Under the pieces are notes generated by a model, which was not told the origin of the DNA, made no database searches, and worked only from the letters and a program-made list of their open reading frames with translations. DNA of 64,000 nucleotides from JAVBNC01 sp031551765 (GTDB taxonomy: Bacteria > Desulfobacterota > Desulfovibrionia > Desulfovibrionales > Desulfovibrionaceae), in the NCBI GenBank assembly GCA_031551765.1, contig JAVBNC010000056.1, positions 1-64,000 on the forward strand. Direction: 5' to 3'. Each line of letters starts with the position of its first letter. Position 1 is the first letter of the stretch. Position numbers and translations under genes: made by a program. This document shows, piece by piece, positions 1-7,194 of this stretch.

Positions 1-101
1 AGGATTTTGCCACCAAGTGGCTTTGGAGTTATAACAATGAGCGCCCAAACATGGGCATCGGCGGGATCACTCCAGCCATGAAGCTGAAGCAAGCGGCATA
101 G
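1..101 (+). mobile_element. 3' end of an IS3-family transposase (truncated by window edge)
   Basis: The frame starting at base 3 reads 32 residues to a TAG at 99-101. They contain W-S-Y-N-N-E-R-P-N-M-G-I-G-G-I-T-P, the hallmark C-terminal end of the integrase (rve) domain in IS3-family OrfB transposases. The rest of the element lies left of the window. The sequence after the stop (about 102-141, including CCTACTAAAAATGGG) is probably the right inverted repeat of the insertion sequence, because MGMT-like coding sequence starts immediately after it. Which IS3 subgroup it belongs to cannot be told from this fragment. Confidence 0.75.
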
Positions 102-141
102 GCGCTACTTTGAAGACCTACTAAAAATGGGATGATTACCG

Positions 142-462
142 GACTTGCCGGTATTTTTCGATGCCCAAAAGTGGCTGGACGGTTATTTCGCCGGAGAAAA
201 ACCATCTATTTCGGATTTGACGCTGGCTCCGATAGGCGGCGAATTTCGGCAAAGCGTTTGGCAGATTCTGTGTGAAATCCCGCATGGAAAATATTTGACC
301 TACGGCGGCATCGCCAAAATAATGGCCAAGCGAATGGGCAAGAAAACCATGTCCAGTCAGGCTGTGGGCGGCGCTGTTGGCCGCAATCCCATTTCCATCA
401 TCATTCCCTGCCATCGCGTTGTTGGCAGCGGCGGCAGTCGGCATGGCAAAAGACAACTCTGA
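142..462 (+). pseudogene. ogt: ogt/MGMT (O6-methylguanine-DNA methyltransferase) remnant, broken at both ends
   Basis: The reading frame encodes the middle of a methylated-DNA--protein-cysteine methyltransferase. It has F-R-Q-S-V-W, the P-H-G-K-Y-L-T-Y-G segment, the A-V-G-G-A-V-G-R-N-P DNA-binding region and the active-site motif P-C-H-R-V-V-G with the alkyl-accepting Cys. A full protein is normally 150-180 residues. Here roughly the first 60 are gone, because an in-frame TGA at 133-135 lies within the preceding IS end. The family signature after V-V-G-S-x-G-S (usually L-T-G-Y-A-G-G) is replaced by unrelated residues and a stop at 460-462. It therefore looks interrupted on the 5' side by the insertion sequence and on the 3' side by the junction that brought in tcmP. 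The C-terminal part of the fold is missing, so activity is unlikely. Confidence 0.75.
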
Positions 463-1696
463 CTTTTTTAAGTCGAAAAACAGTTGGTCGGAAATAAAAG
501 ACCGACTTCTTGGTTGGTATCTAAGGCCGTACTTTCAGAAGCTATTAACGAGCCGTAAACCGATCTGCTACGTTGATTGCTTCGCGGGGCAAGGGGTGTT
601 TGATGATGGCAAGCCTGGGTCGCCTGTTATCGCTTTACAGGCCCGTGATGCTTGCATGAGCACTATGAAGCCCGAAAACACCAGAGGCAAAATTGACGTT
701 TGCTTCATAGAGCTTAATCATGCACAAAAATTGAGTGAAAATATTGCAGAATTTAATAACGGGTATGGGTATCCGGCGATCATTTCAGGAAAATATGAAG
801 AGCAGATTGAGAGCCTACTTTCCGGAAAGCGCGGCAATAATGTCTTTTTATATATTGACCCTTACGGAATTCGCGCATTGGATTACGGGCTATTTGAAAA
901 ATTTGACTCATATGGGTTTAATAGCCTTGAAATGTTGATTAATTTCAACTCATTCGGCTTTTTCCGTGATGCCTGTCGGGCAATGGGGGTAGGCTATACC
1001 AATGATGAAGCCCTTCGTGATCTTGATGACCTTGTTGAATACGATCCCACAGAATTCAACTCCTCGCCACAATCTACGGAGCTATTGAGTAAAATCGCAG
1101 GCGGGGATTACTGGAAAGACATTGTGGCCCAATATAATCGCAAGGAAATAAACGGCTACAAGGCTGAACGAATATTTTCAACAGAATATAAAGCACGGCT
1201 GAAACAACGATTCAGCTATGTTCTCGACATGCCTATCCGCCTGAAGTCCGGGCATCGTCCGAAATACCGAATGATTCATGTGTGTAACCATGAAGATGGA
1301 TGCTTTCTCATGGCCGAGAATATGCAAAGGCGTAAAGATGAGCTATTTACCAACATTCAACAAAATCGTCAGCCATCACTGCTTGATCTTCTTGAGAACA
1401 CAACCTCCACTGTTGAAAATGAACTCATAACGATTGACCAAATCGAAAAATTATTGAGCGGTTATCTTGCTGTAATAGACGGTGAGGTTGGACTAAAAAA
1501 ACTTCTTGCTGGTTTCATCAATGAATATGGCTTGTTGTGTGAGTTCAGCATGTTGCATTCAAGCCTAGAGAATATGAAACAACACGGTATCATCGAAATT
1601 ATGCGCACACCTGCGATCACTCCGACAGGCAAACCCTCTACCTTTTGGGAAGAAAAAGGCAAGAATCGGATTGCGATCAGGAGAAGGCAGAGATGA
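443..1696 (+). CDS. tcmP: TcmP-like three-Cys-motif partner protein
   Basis: This 417-residue protein matches the TcmP (three-Cys-motif partner) family, which is found beside a radical-SAM-like three-Cys protein, as it is here. The N-terminus (F-F-K-S-K-x-S-W-S-E-I-K) is typical of the family. A methyltransferase-like motif I (D-C-F-A-G-Q-G, about residues 45-51) and an L-Y-I-D-P-Y-G segment near residue 137 suggest a Rossmann methyltransferase fold; this is inference from motifs. The in-frame ATG at 377 would add 22 residues encoded by ogt remnant sequence, so the ATG at 443 is preferred. The start lies inside the ogt remnant, so no native promoter is visible upstream. The stop overlaps the next gene by 4 bp (ATGA), indicating translational coupling. 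Base composition is clearly AT-richer than the backbone. Its biochemical role is not established to my knowledge. Confidence 0.75.
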   Translation: MAKDNSDFFKSKNSWSEIKDRLLGWYLRPYFQKLLTSRKPICYVDCFAGQGVFDDGKPGSPVIALQARDACMSTMKPENTRGKIDVCFIELNHAQKLSENIAEFNNGYGYPAIISGKYEEQIESLLSGKRGNNVFLYIDPYGIRALDYGLFEKFDSYGFNSLEMLINFNSFGFFRDACRAMGVGYTNDEALRDLDDLVEYDPTEFNSSPQSTELLSKIAGGDYWKDIVAQYNRKEINGYKAERIFSTEYKARLKQRFSYVLDMPIRLKSGHRPKYRMIHVCNHEDGCFLMAENMQRRKDELFTNIQQNRQPSLLDLLENTTSTVENELITIDQIEKLLSGYLAVIDGEVGLKKLLAGFINEYGLLCEFSMLHSSLENMKQHGIIEIMRTPAITPTGKPSTFWEEKGKNRIAIRRRQR

Positions 1697-2490
1697 AAGC
1701 TGTAAATGGCCACATAGAGCGCAAATCTATGCTCTACGTTACCGGCGTGGAGTATGGCGACTATACTATGAACCACGTTCTTGGCTGCGCTCATGGCTGC
1801 AAGTATCCATGCTATGCTTTTATGCTGAAACGGCGGTTTGGCCAGGTTAGCTCATACGAAGATTGGCTGAAACCTTATCTGGTTTTCAACACGCTAGAAA
1901 TTTTAGATAAAGAAATCCCACGGCTAAAATCAAAAATTCAGTCTGTCCAGCTTTGCTTTACGACTGACCCATTTATGTATGGGTATAAAGAAATAGAAAT
2001 GATGAGTCTTGCAGCCATCAAAAAACTCAACGATGCCGGAATTAAATGCACAGTTTTGAGCAAAGGCATTCTACCGTTGGAGCTTGCAACCTATTCTAAG
2101 GAAAACGAATACGGCATTACGCTCGTCTCGCTCGATGAGGATTATCGTGCGAACATGGAGCCTGGCGCAGCTCCGTATGGTACTCGATTGGCTGCATTAA
2201 AGGCATTGCATGAAAAGGGTTGCAAAACATGGGTGAGCATTGAACCATACCCAACACCAAATTTGATTAAGCAAAACTTAGATGCAGTTTTAGAGGCGGT
2301 ATCTTTTACGGACAAAATTATTTTTGGCCGCACGAACTATAGCAAAGAGATAACGGCGTTCAAAGGGCATCGTGAATTTTACAATGAGCAGGCTGAACAG
2401 GTCGTTTTATTCTGCAAAAAGCGGAACATTCAGTTTCATATAAAAGAAGGGACAATCAACGAAGGAAATGGAACGGTACGAGGCAAATAG
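1693..2490 (+). CDS. Three-Cys-motif radical-SAM-like protein (Gp37/Gp68/DUF5131 type), TcmP partner
   Basis: This 265-residue protein starts at the ATG overlapping the tcmP stop. Near the N-terminus it has G-C-A-H-G-C-K-Y-P-C-Y-A-F with Cys32, Cys36 and Cys40, in the place where SplB-like radical SAM proteins carry C-x3-C-x2-C. The spacing here is C-x3-C-x3-C. The rest looks like a partial TIM barrel: F-T-T-D-P-F-M-Y, then T-V-L-S-K-G, then W-V-S-I-E-P-Y-P-T-P, the order seen in phage Gp37/Gp68-type proteins. It ends near base 2490, convergent with the deoxynucleoside kinase gene at 2495. Whether it binds an iron-sulfur cluster with the altered spacing is unknown. The pair probably acts together on a nucleic acid or protein substrate, but nothing in the sequence identifies it. 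Confidence 0.65.
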   Translation: MKAVNGHIERKSMLYVTGVEYGDYTMNHVLGCAHGCKYPCYAFMLKRRFGQVSSYEDWLKPYLVFNTLEILDKEIPRLKSKIQSVQLCFTTDPFMYGYKEIEMMSLAAIKKLNDAGIKCTVLSKGILPLELATYSKENEYGITLVSLDEDYRANMEPGAAPYGTRLAALKALHEKGCKTWVSIEPYPTPNLIKQNLDAVLEAVSFTDKIIFGRTNYSKEITAFKGHREFYNEQAEQVVLFCKKRNIQFHIKEGTINEGNGTVRGK

Positions 2491-2494
2491 CTAG

Positions 2495-3082
2495 CTACAC
2501 CTTAGGATACATCTGTAGAATTTTTTCAAGCTCGGGTATTTGGGGCATCATGTCACGGAAGTCTATACTATAACTATCAATTACAACTATATTCGATAGT
2601 TTTTTAATTTTTCTAACCCTATGTTCTAAAGCAGAATTCAAAGCATTCAAATATCCTATTGTGATGCCCTTCTCAGCATCACGATTCCTAGAGCGTATCC
2701 TTTCAAGCAGCACACTGCTCGGGCAGGTTAAATATATCAATAAATCAGGAAGACCAATCTCTGCTCGCAATTCTTTTTCAATGCTACAAAATATTTTATG
2801 CCTAGCTCCTATAAGATTAGCATCTGCATAGGCTAAGTCTTGCACCAAAGAGAAATCACAAATGATTGGACAAGCCTTCGAGGCAATTTTTATACTATGG
2901 TAATGCTGCAACAAAAAGGTTACTTCTGTTTCAAAAGAAAATCTTTTTTGATCTTTATAAAAAAAGTCTAAAAAAGGATTTTTTTGAAAATTTTCATACG
3001 CGGCAGAGCCGCCAAGTGCAGAAATACTCTTACAGAGAGTTGTCTTACCGGAGGCGATGCCGCCGCAAATTTCAATGATCAT
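2495..3082 (-). CDS. Deoxynucleoside kinase (dNK family, possibly deoxyguanosine-kinase-like)
   Basis: This 195-residue protein is of typical size for bacterial dNKs, which phosphorylate deoxynucleosides to dNMPs. Walker A is G-G-I-A-S-G-K-T-T (residues 7-15). The dNK-specific E30 with N-P-F-L-D-F-F-Y-K-D (35-44) follows, then F-x-x-E-V-T-F-L-L-Q-H. The usual D/E-R-S is D-F-S (76-78), closer to the dGK-type D-Y/F pattern than to the D-R-S of dAK/dCK; this subtype assignment is weak. The lid R-I-R-S-R-N-R-D-A-E-K-G and L-I-Y-L-T-C-P are also present. It is the last gene of the minus-strand operon: the upstream gene ends at 3085, so only 2 bp separate them. In context it could supply a dNMP, perhaps dGMP, to the PurZ-like enzyme two genes upstream; that link is inference. 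Confidence 0.75.
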   Translation of the reverse strand: MIIEICGGIASGKTTLCKSISALGGSAAYENFQKNPFLDFFYKDQKRFSFETEVTFLLQHYHSIKIASKACPIICDFSLVQDLAYADANLIGARHKIFCSIEKELRAEIGLPDLLIYLTCPSSVLLERIRSRNRDAEKGITIGYLNALNSALEHRVRKIKKLSNIVVIDSYSIDFRDMMPQIPELEKILQMYPKV

Positions 3083-3084
3083 CT

Positions 3085-4128
3085 CTATTTTTGTGTTGAG
3101 GTTTTTTCCTCTGAAGATGGAGACGGCTGCGCTTTTGGGCCATCTTGTTGCGCTGCGTTTAACGCATTCGTATTAAGCTGCCCCTGAGGCTCTTGAACCT
3201 TGGTTTCGGTCAAAGCTCCAGAGGAAGAAGTGGACAACACTCTGAGTTGTTCTTTTAGAACAGCCAGTTCATTTCGTATTCTTGTGTTCTCTTTTTCTAA
3301 CCGGTCACTAGTCGTGAGTAGAGCTTCATGCGCTGCCAATACCTTCTGGCGGGTGTCGGCGTGAACAGACCAAGTTGTGAACACTAAAGATGCTAGCGCA
3401 ATACCACCGAGGAAAGCAGACGCAACCCATCCCCATGTAAAGCGTTTATTCCACTTCTCTCTTTCTGTTTTACTAGCATTAATTTCATCAGTATTATCTT
3501 GAATTTTTTCCTCATATTCACGAATTACTTTCAATACAGAGCTTTCTACTTCGCCAGCTGAATTGAGATAATTTGCGATTATACCTTTCTTGCTAGGGTT
3601 TTTTATATAATTTTCGGTTACATCTAACGTTTTTGTAAACTCAACAACTATCAAAGGCGTATCAAATTCGAGATCAATCTCCTTACCACTAAAATTATGT
3701 ATTGGAATATACAAGAACCCATCGAATTCTGGATCAACAATCGGGCCTGTACCTAATAATAGGCCTTTATGTACCCATTTCGACTTGAGATTAAATCTTG
3801 CAATGACATCTCTAGTCAGTCGAAATTCTTCACGAGTTGTTACAAAAGTTAGAGAGTTAGGAGGAAGAAAAAGTCTATTTTGAATATTTCTAATAGTATC
3901 GTCTTCTTCCCCAAGATTAATGATTTTTTTTTCCCCATTAATAAAACGGTAGGCTGGACCTCCCAGCCTCATATCATATGTGGCCCCCTTTAAACCAGAG
4001 CCAGGGTTTTTTACTAAAAAATTATGCTTGAAGTATAAGGCTATTTGTGGCGAAGACAGCATTCCGCAGGGAATTTCTCTTAGTTCTGGAATTGCAAGCG
4101 AAGGGCATTGATCTTTATTGTCCATCAT
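3085..4128 (-). CDS. Membrane-anchored dCTP deaminase/dUTPase-like protein
   Basis: The 347-residue protein has an N-terminal dCTP deaminase/dUTPase-fold domain of about 190 residues. It shows A-T-Y-D-M-R-L-G (about 49-56), L-P-P-N-S-L-T-F-V-T-T-R-E-E (88-101), L-K-S-K-W-V-H-K-G-L (114-123) and T-G-P-I-V-D-P-E-F-D-G (127-137). A single transmembrane helix (about 231-252) and a charged, coiled-coil-like C-terminal tail follow. In dCTP deaminases the strand after P-G-F-x-G reads T-L-E with the catalytic Glu; here it reads L-Y-I-P-I, so deamination looks unlikely, while the dUTPase-type Asp (I-V-D) is kept. Start: the reading frame is open to 4203, but ATGs at 4128 and 4125 make an 11-14 bp overlap with the preceding purA-like gene and restore a normal family N-terminus. 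Fusion of this fold to a membrane helix is unusual. It may be a nucleotide sensor or effector (inference). Confidence 0.6.
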   Translation of the reverse strand: MMDNKDQCPSLAIPELREIPCGMLSSPQIALYFKHNFLVKNPGSGLKGATYDMRLGGPAYRFINGEKKIINLGEEDDTIRNIQNRLFLPPNSLTFVTTREEFRLTRDVIARFNLKSKWVHKGLLLGTGPIVDPEFDGFLYIPIHNFSGKEIDLEFDTPLIVVEFTKTLDVTENYIKNPSKKGIIANYLNSAGEVESSVLKVIREYEEKIQDNTDEINASKTEREKWNKRFTWGWVASAFLGGIALASLVFTTWSVHADTRQKVLAAHEALLTTSDRLEKENTRIRNELAVLKEQLRVLSTSSSGALTETKVQEPQGQLNTNALNAAQQDGPKAQPSPSSEEKTSTQK

Positions 4129-5137
4129 TGTCACACCCAAGATATGTAATATCTTTTTGAGAAGTTCCGCAATAAGCGATTTCATGACGTATTTGCATCC
4201 CAATGGTTTTAACGAACTCCCAAAGGCTACTTTTATCTTTGCACATATTACAGCTTACATAATCAACATGATTCAAAAATATCTTTGTTGGCTGATTTAT
4301 AGCGATAGCCCTTTTTACTATTTCGGGGTCAAAACGGCCTACGCGTCGAAGTTTCTTGGTGACGGTCGTATACTCGTAAATTGGGGCGGAGTGATTGCCC
4401 TCTCGGGTAATCACATCCCAAGAGATTTCATGTTCTAAGGGACCGGACTCTCCTGCCACACGAATGGGGAATGCCCTGAGAACAAGGGCGATGTCGTCAA
4501 CATCAAGAGGGCTTAAGCCAGCTTCAGCCACAAAGGCCCCAGCGGTAGTATCCCTGCTGGTTACCTTGGGAAACAGCCTTGAGTGGAGAGGGGACAGCCC
4601 AAAGCCTTGTGTGCCTTCAATTATAATACGCTCTTCTTTATTCAGGCTGTTGCGTAATACCTCAGCCACATCGGCAATATAGGGGTGCAATGTCGGAATA
4701 TCCTTTGCAAAGGTAATGCCTTTACGCTGCACTCGCGCTGCCACAGCTGCTCCGGTGCCGCTCCCAGTTGAACCTATCGCAGGGATAAGGCCAGACGCTT
4801 TTTCAGCAGCTTTGCATTCAGAAGTGATAATGACCGCTTCGGCGTCTATAGCCAGCCGCGTTTCATCAATTTTGGCATCTGCAATTTCCTGAAGGAGCAC
4901 CTCGACATCAATATAGCTGCCTGCGCAAAGAGCCAGCCTTACTTCAGGCAAGATAGCCGCTGTGGGCAGTTGCCTGAAAACACGGATATTATCGTTGTCA
5001 TCTATAACAGTATGCCCTGAATTAGAACCACCGCAACGAACAGCATAGCTGGCGTGCATGGTTTTCGCCAAGTAGTGGGCAACCTTACCTTTTCCCTCTG
5101 AGCCAAATTGCCCACCAACAACAACGGTAACTGGCAT
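4115..5137 (-). CDS. PurZ-like short adenylosuccinate synthetase homologue (Asp13 to Ser)
   Basis: This 340-residue member of the PurA superfamily is far shorter than bacterial housekeeping PurA (about 430) and matches the archaeal PurA/phage PurZ length. The first motif reads G-G-Q-F-G-S-E-G-K-G-K (8-18). In PurA this is G-x-x-W/F-G-D-E-G-K-G with the catalytic Asp13, and Ser at this place is, as I recall, characteristic of phage PurZ, which converts dGMP to a succinyl-diaminopurine nucleotide. Other superfamily landmarks are G-S-N-S-G-H-T (His present), G-S-T-G-S-G-T-G, E-G-T-Q-G-F-G-L-S and V-T-S-R-D-T-T-A-G. The GTP-base-recognition T-K-x-D of PurA is N-H-V-D here, suggesting another phosphodonor. 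It lies 2 bp after the 684-residue fusion gene and overlaps the Dcd-like gene. A divergent true PurA is the alternative, but the Asp loss argues against it. Confidence 0.75.
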   Translation of the reverse strand: MPVTVVVGGQFGSEGKGKVAHYLAKTMHASYAVRCGGSNSGHTVIDDNDNIRVFRQLPTAAILPEVRLALCAGSYIDVEVLLQEIADAKIDETRLAIDAEAVIITSECKAAEKASGLIPAIGSTGSGTGAAVAARVQRKGITFAKDIPTLHPYIADVAEVLRNSLNKEERIIIEGTQGFGLSPLHSRLFPKVTSRDTTAGAFVAEAGLSPLDVDDIALVLRAFPIRVAGESGPLEHEISWDVITREGNHSAPIYEYTTVTKKLRRVGRFDPEIVKRAIAINQPTKIFLNHVDYVSCNMCKDKSSLWEFVKTIGMQIRHEIAYCGTSQKDITYLGCDNDGQ

Positions 5138-5139
5138 AG

Positions 5140-7194
5140 CTATTTCCCCAATTCTGTTTCTATCGCATAGAATAGTTGTTCTTTAGTATCATTATTTGAA
5201 ATACACTTATGAGCTAATTTTGAAAGTTCAACAATGCTGCTCTCAACTTTATGCTGTGAAGCCTTCTCTAAAGAAATATCTTCTTCTCCCCATTTTGAGC
5301 ATCGTTGTTCTCGCAGTGATTGTTCACATTCGATATGGATATGCTTAAAGGCAGGACCAAAATTTTCTACAAGTGTCGCGTGGTCTTCAGGGAAGCGAAG
5401 TCCATCTATCGCAGCTCTTTTTTCTGATTTAACGATGCTGACAATTTGCTTGCCAAGCCAACGCTGGCGATTGGTGGAGTTGATCTCCAAACCAAGTGAT
5501 TGCAGCTCAGAACGTACAATTAGTCTTTTTTTCTCTTTGAGAATATTTCTGAGAATATCACTGAACCGCACAGTACTAAATTGTTTTGAGCTTAAATGTT
5601 CAGCAGCGGTCGTTTTGCCAGCACCAATGGCTCCACTTAGCCCAATAATTTTGCGCTGCAGCCATTCTTCATGATTAGCCTGTAGGTCTGGTATTATTAA
5701 ATACTCTTCTTCAGTATTACCAAGTCCCTCAAACTTGCCCGCCCAAAAAAAATGTCCCACAATAGCTGATGTAATGGCGTCTAGCTCGTCGTGGCTGACC
5801 GGAGAATTTAAAAACTCCCCTTCAATCCCGAACTCACGTAATCCTTCAACAAGGTATTTTAGTCCCGCCTGCTTCCGAGGGATGTTCATAATATCTTGAG
5901 CGGCCCCAGGGTAGCTTTCAATGACTGGGACGCCAAGTTTTCGTAGTTTATTTGCCAGAGTCATGCCACGTTGAGTTAGCTTTTGCATACTCGGGATCAA
6001 GCATGGATAGCTAGATATCCCTCTTTTTTTCAGCGTACGCTCGCACTCCCTAGTTATGCCATATTTATCGCGTACAGGATCATCATCCCAGAAAGTAGTT
6101 CTTCCTTGTGGAATGCTCAGTGGAGAATCAATGGAAACTAGATTCGCTCCAGAGTCCACAATTAGAGCAATGAGTTCAGAGTCACTCTTGATCCTAGACG
6201 TTTCTGCAATGTTGCCGGTCAATAAGCAAAAGCCAGACTCTTTTTTCTCAGAAGAAACCAAATCAATACCAGCCACGCAGAAGGTGTCCAAAGGCGTTAG
6301 CCGATTCAAATCGGAATAGGTGATTAAAGGCTTTATACTACCGGTATATTGGGGAACAAAAACTCCAGCTTCGCCAGCAGGGGGTGAATGCAGTGCCCAA
6401 TTAATACGCGATTTGAGTTTTTTAAAATGGAATTTAGGGCGAATTTTACTTGGGATTTTATTCTTAATGCATGTTAGGCGAACGCATTCATCAAATATAG
6501 CCTTCATGCCTTCAATGTCGGCGTGATTGTATTCAATGAGCCGTTTCAAGGCGTCGGTATCCCCACGTCTATAGCTATGCCATAATATTGGAGCCGCTTC
6601 TCCCTGCAATCCAGCAATATTTTTGTCTCGCTTAAAGCCGATTTGCTCTTCAATAGATTTCTGCCCACCTGTTAATCCAACTCGTTTCGCAAAAAAGCGG
6701 AGATCAATATGGAGGCTTGGTATTTCAATAAATTCAATGTATTTCCGTAAAAATTTTAAATCAAATAGTGTTCCATTAAACGTAACAATTATTTCCGCCT
6801 CTTTAATTTTTTTAATAAGGGTAGATTCATCCTCACCATTAATATAAACTCCGTACTCATTACCTAATGACCACCCAACTATCGTTATGATATCATAATA
6901 AATACTCAACCCTGTTGTTTCAATGTCAAGAAAAAGAACTTTTTCCGGAAATGAGAGGGCGAGTCTGTAGTACTCATGTCGGTGAATGCGGCTAGAAAAA
7001 TAGCTCACGTTCGCTTGCTCAAAAGCTACAAATGAAGATTGAACATCCGTGGGTGAGTTCATACTTTCTAGTAAAAGAAGCTGCTGAGGATAGTGCTCTG
7101 AAAAATCTCTCCAGGTCAAAATACCCTTTCCCCAGAGTTCCATTTCGGTTCGGTGGGTTATATTTTTAAAGTGGAGAAATGTATTTTGAATCAT
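5140..7194 (-). CDS. Three-domain fusion: YprB-like exonuclease, DUF429, nucleotide kinase
   Basis: The 684-residue protein has three recognisable parts. Residues 1-240 resemble YprB-type RNase-H-like 3'-5' exonucleases: a short helix-hairpin-like start (H-R-T-E-M-E-L-W-G-K-G-I-L-T-W) and DEDD residues D90/E92 in L-D-I-E-T-T-G-L, D145 in F-N-G-T-L-F-D and D226 in Y-N-H-A-D-I-E-G-M. Residues about 303-487 form a DUF429 domain: V-A-G-I-D-L, S-I-D-S-P-L-S-I-P-Q-G, E-S-Y-P-G-A and H-D-E-L-D-A-I-T-S-A. Residues about 514-684 are a P-loop kinase of the dNMP/dephospho-CoA kinase type: G-L-S-G-A-I-G-A-G-K-T-T (518-529) and A-I-D-G-L-R-F-P-E-D. All expected catalytic residues appear intact. It is the first gene of the four-gene operon, and no strong Shine-Dalgarno is seen before the ATG at 7194. 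I know of no characterised protein with this architecture. Confidence 0.7.
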   Translation of the reverse strand: MIQNTFLHFKNITHRTEMELWGKGILTWRDFSEHYPQQLLLLESMNSPTDVQSSFVAFEQANVSYFSSRIHRHEYYRLALSFPEKVLFLDIETTGLSIYYDIITIVGWSLGNEYGVYINGEDESTLIKKIKEAEIIVTFNGTLFDLKFLRKYIEFIEIPSLHIDLRFFAKRVGLTGGQKSIEEQIGFKRDKNIAGLQGEAAPILWHSYRRGDTDALKRLIEYNHADIEGMKAIFDECVRLTCIKNKIPSKIRPKFHFKKLKSRINWALHSPPAGEAGVFVPQYTGSIKPLITYSDLNRLTPLDTFCVAGIDLVSSEKKESGFCLLTGNIAETSRIKSDSELIALIVDSGANLVSIDSPLSIPQGRTTFWDDDPVRDKYGITRECERTLKKRGISSYPCLIPSMQKLTQRGMTLANKLRKLGVPVIESYPGAAQDIMNIPRKQAGLKYLVEGLREFGIEGEFLNSPVSHDELDAITSAIVGHFFWAGKFEGLGNTEEEYLIIPDLQANHEEWLQRKIIGLSGAIGAGKTTAAEHLSSKQFSTVRFSDILRNILKEKKRLIVRSELQSLGLEINSTNRQRWLGKQIVSIVKSEKRAAIDGLRFPEDHATLVENFGPAFKHIHIECEQSLREQRCSKWGEEDISLEKASQHKVESSIVELSKLAHKCISNNDTKEQLFYAIETELGK

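Noticed and set aside
4115..5137. Annotation as housekeeping purA
   Set aside because: Asp13 is Ser, the T-K-x-D motif is lost, the protein is about 90 residues shorter, and the gene lies on an AT-rich island.
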